From JBGPML01 sp041486955 (GTDB lineage Bacteria > Patescibacteriota > UBA1384 > 2-12-FULL-50-11 > DASWYB01): a stretch of 9,475 nt of DNA. Of this stretch, positions 6,679 to 9,475 are shown piece after piece (within the stretch, counting starts at the first letter, position 1; the number at the start of each line of letters is the position of its first letter). The stretch covers positions 1 through 9,475 of the forward strand of contig JBGPML010000030.1 of assembly GCA_041486955.1 (NCBI GenBank), written 5' to 3'. The translations under genes and the position numbers were made by a program. The notes below the pieces were generated by a model. It saw only the letters and a program-made list of their open reading frames with translations, was not told the origin of the DNA and searched no databases.

Positions 6679-7870
6679 TTAATTCTTCTTCCACTTCTAT
6701 GATTCGTTCATATTTGACGATTCGTTCTGGCGCTTGATCGTTGGGCGGTCCAGCCTTAATAAATGGTGCAGCTGTACCAATAGCCAGATCGCTCATAAAA
6801 GTATCGAGAGTTTCCCCTGATCGATGCGAAACAATATGCCAACAATTAAGCTGACGGGCTTGATTAACACAATTTAAAATTTCGGTTAATGTGCCAGCTT
6901 GATTGATTTTTATCAGGATTGCATTGGCGGCTCCTTGCTGCATGCCTTTCTCTAATCGTTCTTGGCTACCCACGAACAGATCATCACCAACAAGCAAGCG
7001 TGAGTTAGCGCCAGTGTTTGTGTCTAATTTTTTCTTCAGCTCTGACCAATGCTCCCAATCGTCTTCGGGGAAGGGGTCTTCTAATGAATAGAGCGGGAAA
7101 TTTTCAAACAGCGACTCGTAATTTTCCACTGTAGCAGAATAGGTGGATGGCAATGCTGAGGCAGCAATATCAGCGCCTAGAACAACGTCTGATCCAGCAA
7201 CGTAGCCTGCCGCCTTAATTGCTTGAACTAGGAACCCCAAACCTTCCTCATTCGTATTCAAATTAGGAGCATAGCCACCTTCGTAACCGATGGCCACCTC
7301 AGAATCGACTTCGTGGAGGATAGAACCCAAGGCATAAAAAATCTTCTTTCCAGCTTCCACCTTCTCGTGAAATGTTTTTAATCCGGTGGGCATAATCATA
7401 TATTCCTGAAAATCAAGATTATTATTGGCATGCTTTCCACCGTTAATCAGATTAAACATTGGTGTTGGTAAGCTAAAGCCGGGTGAACCAGATATTGACT
7501 GGATATAGTGATAGAGCGGAATCTTCATCCCTTGTGACATCAAGCGAGCTGCGGCAAGTGACACACCTAAAATCGAGTTGACCCCGATATGCTCTCGGTT
7601 GGGGGTGGGATCAAAAGCTTGCAAGCGGGTATCGATATTCGCTTGTGAATCGAGTGGAACACGAAGCATTCCTGGCGCTATGACAGTGTTTATTGAATTG
7701 ACTGCTGCTTCAGCATCTACCATTACAGCTTCGTACTTGCCGATTGAGCTGCCAGAAGGCATTGAAGCCGTGGCTAAATTACCGGCATCGTCAGTGACGG
7801 TAAGCTCAACAGTTGATTGGCCGCGCGAATCACTAATGACCCGAGCTGCCACAGAACTGATTATAGCCAT
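6653..7870 (-). CDS. eno: Enolase
   Basis: Phosphopyruvate hydratase (2-phosphoglycerate to PEP plus water), a cytoplasmic glycolytic enzyme. The family pattern is clear: ARVISDSRGQSTVEL near the N-terminus, the mobile loop PSGSSIG (38-44), His147 in GGKHANNN, Glu156 in DFQEYM, Glu197 in GYEGGYAPN, metal ligands Asp234, Glu264 (SLEDP) and Asp296 (VGDDLF), Lys321 in LIKINQAGTLTE, SHRSGET at 348-354 and Lys372. At 405 aa it is shorter than the usual 420-430. About a dozen residues after the mobile loop (the LRDGD...LGKGV segment) are absent, and the usual GDEGG reads GYEGG. An AGGAGG at 7879-7874, three bases before the ATG, fixes the start. It begins 24 bases after the SIS gene and its end overlaps the next gene. 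Activity is likely, with the changes noted. Confidence 0.95.
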   Translation of the reverse strand: MAIISSVAARVISDSRGQSTVELTVTDDAGNLATASMPSGSSIGKYEAVMVDAEAAVNSINTVIAPGMLRVPLDSQANIDTRLQAFDPTPNREHIGVNSILGVSLAAARLMSQGMKIPLYHYIQSISGSPGFSLPTPMFNLINGGKHANNNLDFQEYMIMPTGLKTFHEKVEAGKKIFYALGSILHEVDSEVAIGYEGGYAPNLNTNEEGLGFLVQAIKAAGYVAGSDVVLGADIAASALPSTYSATVENYESLFENFPLYSLEDPFPEDDWEHWSELKKKLDTNTGANSRLLVGDDLFVGSQERLEKGMQQGAANAILIKINQAGTLTEILNCVNQARQLNCWHIVSHRSGETLDTFMSDLAIGTAAPFIKAGPPNDQAPERIVKYERIIEVEEELNVAAANKV

Positions 7871-7873
7871 GTC

Positions 7874-7879
7874 CCTCCT
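7874..7879 (-). promoter_or_regulatory. Strong Shine-Dalgarno of enolase
   Basis: AGGAGG on the minus strand, with a 3-base spacer to the ATG at 7870. It is the most consensus-like ribosome binding site in the operon and suggests enolase is translated independently at a high rate. Confidence 0.75.
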
Positions 7880-7894
7880 AATTTAAATCAGTTG

Positions 7895-8971
7895 TTACTC
7901 AAGTAGCGCCTGTTCGGCTAATTGTTGCTTAATAAAGGTAGTCGTTTCAGTGACCTCAGGATCTTTACTCTGTAGCCAAGCTAAATAGTAACTAATCATG
8001 TCTCCCATCAAGCTCGCAAGGACGATTTCTCCAAAGAGTGAGCCACTTGGGTGCATGAAAATTTGTTCGTAAACAAATTTTTGAGTTTGAGCTACTTGAT
8101 ACGTTAAGCTTTGCTGAATCTTGTTGCGTTGATGATCGTATTTCGACTGCAACATAATAACGACTTCTGAATCCGTCGACTTTGTTTGCACGGTCAGACC
8201 ATTAATAATCGTATCATTAAACTCTGCCAAGGTACTAGATGTTGTAACCACCTTCCCGGTAGCAGAAAACATAAGCTGCCATCTTTTCGCAATACCAACA
8301 AGCGGACCGCTGCCCACAATGATTGTTGGTCGATGCACGACTTTTTCCGCCAACTGTTTCGCGCTGTTACGGTACTGTTCCATTTCTAGGCCGATGTTTT
8401 CGAGTAAGGTGTGGGTAAGCATCATCGCCTCTTCGACAACGGTCGATCGATGTTCAACAAAGTCGAGCTTTTTAAGAATCTGCGTCAGGCAACTAAGGAT
8501 ATAGTAAAAGGCGATGCGCGCCGGAGCACCATAGGCTAGCGCAATATGAGGAGCCCGAACACGTCTGGCTTCTCGACCAAGATCGCCACCAACCGTTACT
8601 GCAAGCAATCTGGCACGTCTGGTCGCTGCTTCGCGGAAGGCCAAGATAACTGACTCTGTAGTGCCAGTATAATCAATGGCGATTACCAACGTATCACTAC
8701 CGACCCAATGGGGGATGGTATAATCTTGCACCACCACAGCTGGCACTCGGGCATACGGTTGCATCATCGCAACGAGGCTTAATCCAAGCGGAATCATTTC
8801 GCCGGTTACAAGAAATACAACCTGCTTTGCCTGAGCAAACAGGGCTGGGACTATCATATCGTCGGCTAAGTCAAACCCTTCCTTTAACTGACCTGGTATG
8901 TCGAGAATATGACTGAGGTAATTTGTCGCATCAAACTGTTTGGGAAGGGATCGGTTATCGAGAGTCGACAT
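7895..8971 (-). CDS. SIS-domain protein, bifunctional phosphoglucose/phosphomannose isomerase-like
   Basis: A 358-aa tandem SIS-domain protein of the archaeal/CPR-type PGI/PMI family, whose members interconvert glucose-6-P or mannose-6-P with fructose-6-P. From the chosen start it opens FDATNYLSHILDIPGQL like family members (DxSNM...FPxQ). Other family features are DYTGTTES (100-107; usual SYSGNTEE), VTVGGDLGREA (125-135), the GAPARIAFYY segment (148-157; usual QPRxAxGY), IIVGSG (217-222), TLAEFND (247-253, Glu250 kept) and a C-terminal GDMISYYLAWLQSKDP. The first phosphate loop, normally GMGGS, reads LVTGEM, and the LNHNE motif is FNDTI, so substrate or activity may have changed. I choose ATG 8971, which overlaps the cupin by 17 bases. 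In-frame ATGs up to 9019 would add 16 non-family residues and have no SD, though the chosen start also lacks a close one and may rely on coupling. Confidence 0.8.
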   Translation of the reverse strand: MSTLDNRSLPKQFDATNYLSHILDIPGQLKEGFDLADDMIVPALFAQAKQVVFLVTGEMIPLGLSLVAMMQPYARVPAVVVQDYTIPHWVGSDTLVIAIDYTGTTESVILAFREAATRRARLLAVTVGGDLGREARRVRAPHIALAYGAPARIAFYYILSCLTQILKKLDFVEHRSTVVEEAMMLTHTLLENIGLEMEQYRNSAKQLAEKVVHRPTIIVGSGPLVGIAKRWQLMFSATGKVVTTSSTLAEFNDTIINGLTVQTKSTDSEVVIMLQSKYDHQRNKIQQSLTYQVAQTQKFVYEQIFMHPSGSLFGEIVLASLMGDMISYYLAWLQSKDPEVTETTTFIKQQLAEQALLE

Positions 8972-9368
8972 TGACACGGCCGTACTTATCCTCATAGCGG
9001 TGGATATCTTCTTCATCAAAATTACCGAAAGCGATTTCTAACCAACGACAAGGCGAATCAAGGCCTATAACTCGATGTTTAGCCCCTTTCGGAATAAATA
9101 CGTCCTGACCGCGATAGGCCGAAAAATGTTTGCCATCGATTTCAACTTCCATTTTGGTATCTAAAACAATCCACCATTCATTACGGTGTTCGTGAGACTG
9201 CAGACTCAATTCTTCATGGGGTAAGACCGTCAAAATTTTTACTGTAGTCTGTTCGTTTAAAGTAAATTGATCAAACCCACCCCAGGGTTTGCTCACGGTA
9301 GTTCGTTCCGGCGGAGAGAGACGAGCGGGATCTTCCATGACATCGGATGTTTTTTCTGAATTGGTCAT
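8955..9368 (-). CDS. Mannose-6-phosphate isomerase-type cupin (ManC C-terminal-like)
   Basis: A 137-aa single-domain cupin like the C-terminal isomerase domain of bifunctional ManC or stand-alone type II PMI, which interconverts mannose-6-P and fructose-6-P. Signature segments: KPWGGF at 27-32, the metal-binding stretch SLQSHEHRNEWW (55-66, His59, His61 and Glu64), EIDGKHF, the second cupin motif FIPKGAKHRV (91-100, His98), and the tail FDEEDIHRYEDKYGR typical of this family. The catalytic framework looks intact. GGAGG at 9377-9373, four bases before the ATG, supports the start. It is the first visible gene of the minus-strand operon and overlaps the SIS gene, a sensible pairing since both act on hexose-6-phosphates. 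A -10-like TATTAT at 9403-9398 lies upstream without a good -35, so the operon promoter is not settled. Regulatory sugar-binding cupins are an alternative. Confidence 0.85.
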   Translation of the reverse strand: MTNSEKTSDVMEDPARLSPPERTTVSKPWGGFDQFTLNEQTTVKILTVLPHEELSLQSHEHRNEWWIVLDTKMEVEIDGKHFSAYRGQDVFIPKGAKHRVIGLDSPCRWLEIAFGNFDEEDIHRYEDKYGRVNVDSR

Positions 9369-9475
9369 CTTTCCTCCAATCTTGCCCTCACCATAGCATA
9401 ATACGCCCTAACCGAAAAGTAGATCGGGAAAGCTAAACCGATTACAGATCAATAAGTTGGCGAGCTATTACGGTT

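Noticed and set aside
8972..9019. Longer start for the SIS-domain gene at 9019
   Set aside because: The extra 16 residues match nothing in the family, have no SD upstream and deepen the overlap with the cupin to 65 bases; ATG 8971 fits the family N-terminus.
9395..9452. Promoter of the minus-strand operon upstream of the cupin
   Set aside because: TATTAT/TATGCT -10-like boxes exist, but no -35 box lies at 16-18 bases; evidence is too weak for a feature.
1..9475. CRISPR arrays, insertion sequences, phage genes or attachment sites
   Set aside because: No regularly spaced direct repeats, transposase, integrase or terminal repeats were seen on either strand.

Overview
The window looks like a piece of a small, gene-dense bacterial genome with moderate GC. 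Genes sit tightly packed, with short gaps or overlaps, and several have clear Shine-Dalgarno sites; TGA is used as a stop. A stand-alone mannose-6-phosphate-isomerase-type cupin, an SIS-domain phosphoglucose/phosphomannose-isomerase homolog, a short enolase and eroded copies of central-carbon enzymes together suggest a Patescibacteria (CPR) lineage. This is an inference from gene content; no phylogenetic marker was tested.

Layout. Positions 1-469 contain no convincing gene, only small hairpins and a weak candidate ORF. A good sigma70-type promoter (470-498) drives one plus-strand gene, an HD-domain phosphohydrolase of the SAMHD1/dGTPase type (553-1857), which ends at a strong intrinsic terminator (1861-1889). 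Everything else is on the minus strand. Reading in the direction of transcription from 9368: PMI-type cupin, SIS-domain isomerase homolog, enolase, degenerate phosphoglycerate-mutase homolog, four-TM protein with two beta-sandwich domains, and degenerate acetate-kinase homolog (ends 3467). Then come a promoter at 3470-3442, tRNA-Ala(GGC) at 3356-3281, a 17-bp hairpin, and a membrane-anchored beta-propeller-like protein (3179-1950).

The six genes from 9368 to 3467 form a probable operon: gaps are 24 nt or less, and three junctions overlap or nearly touch. Its main interest is that two of its products keep the recognisable sequence framework of glycolytic/fermentative enzymes (cofactor-independent phosphoglycerate mutase and acetate kinase) but have lost essentially every catalytic motif, while their reading frames stay open. 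They flank a membrane protein. The SIS protein also has changed phosphate-binding motifs. Enolase keeps its main catalytic residues but has a shortened N-terminal region and a D-to-Y change beside a catalytic Glu. I read this as a glycolytic gene cluster in which some enzymes became pseudoenzymes with structural, regulatory or membrane-associated jobs. Homology of these pseudoenzymes was recognised by eye and needs profile or structure confirmation.
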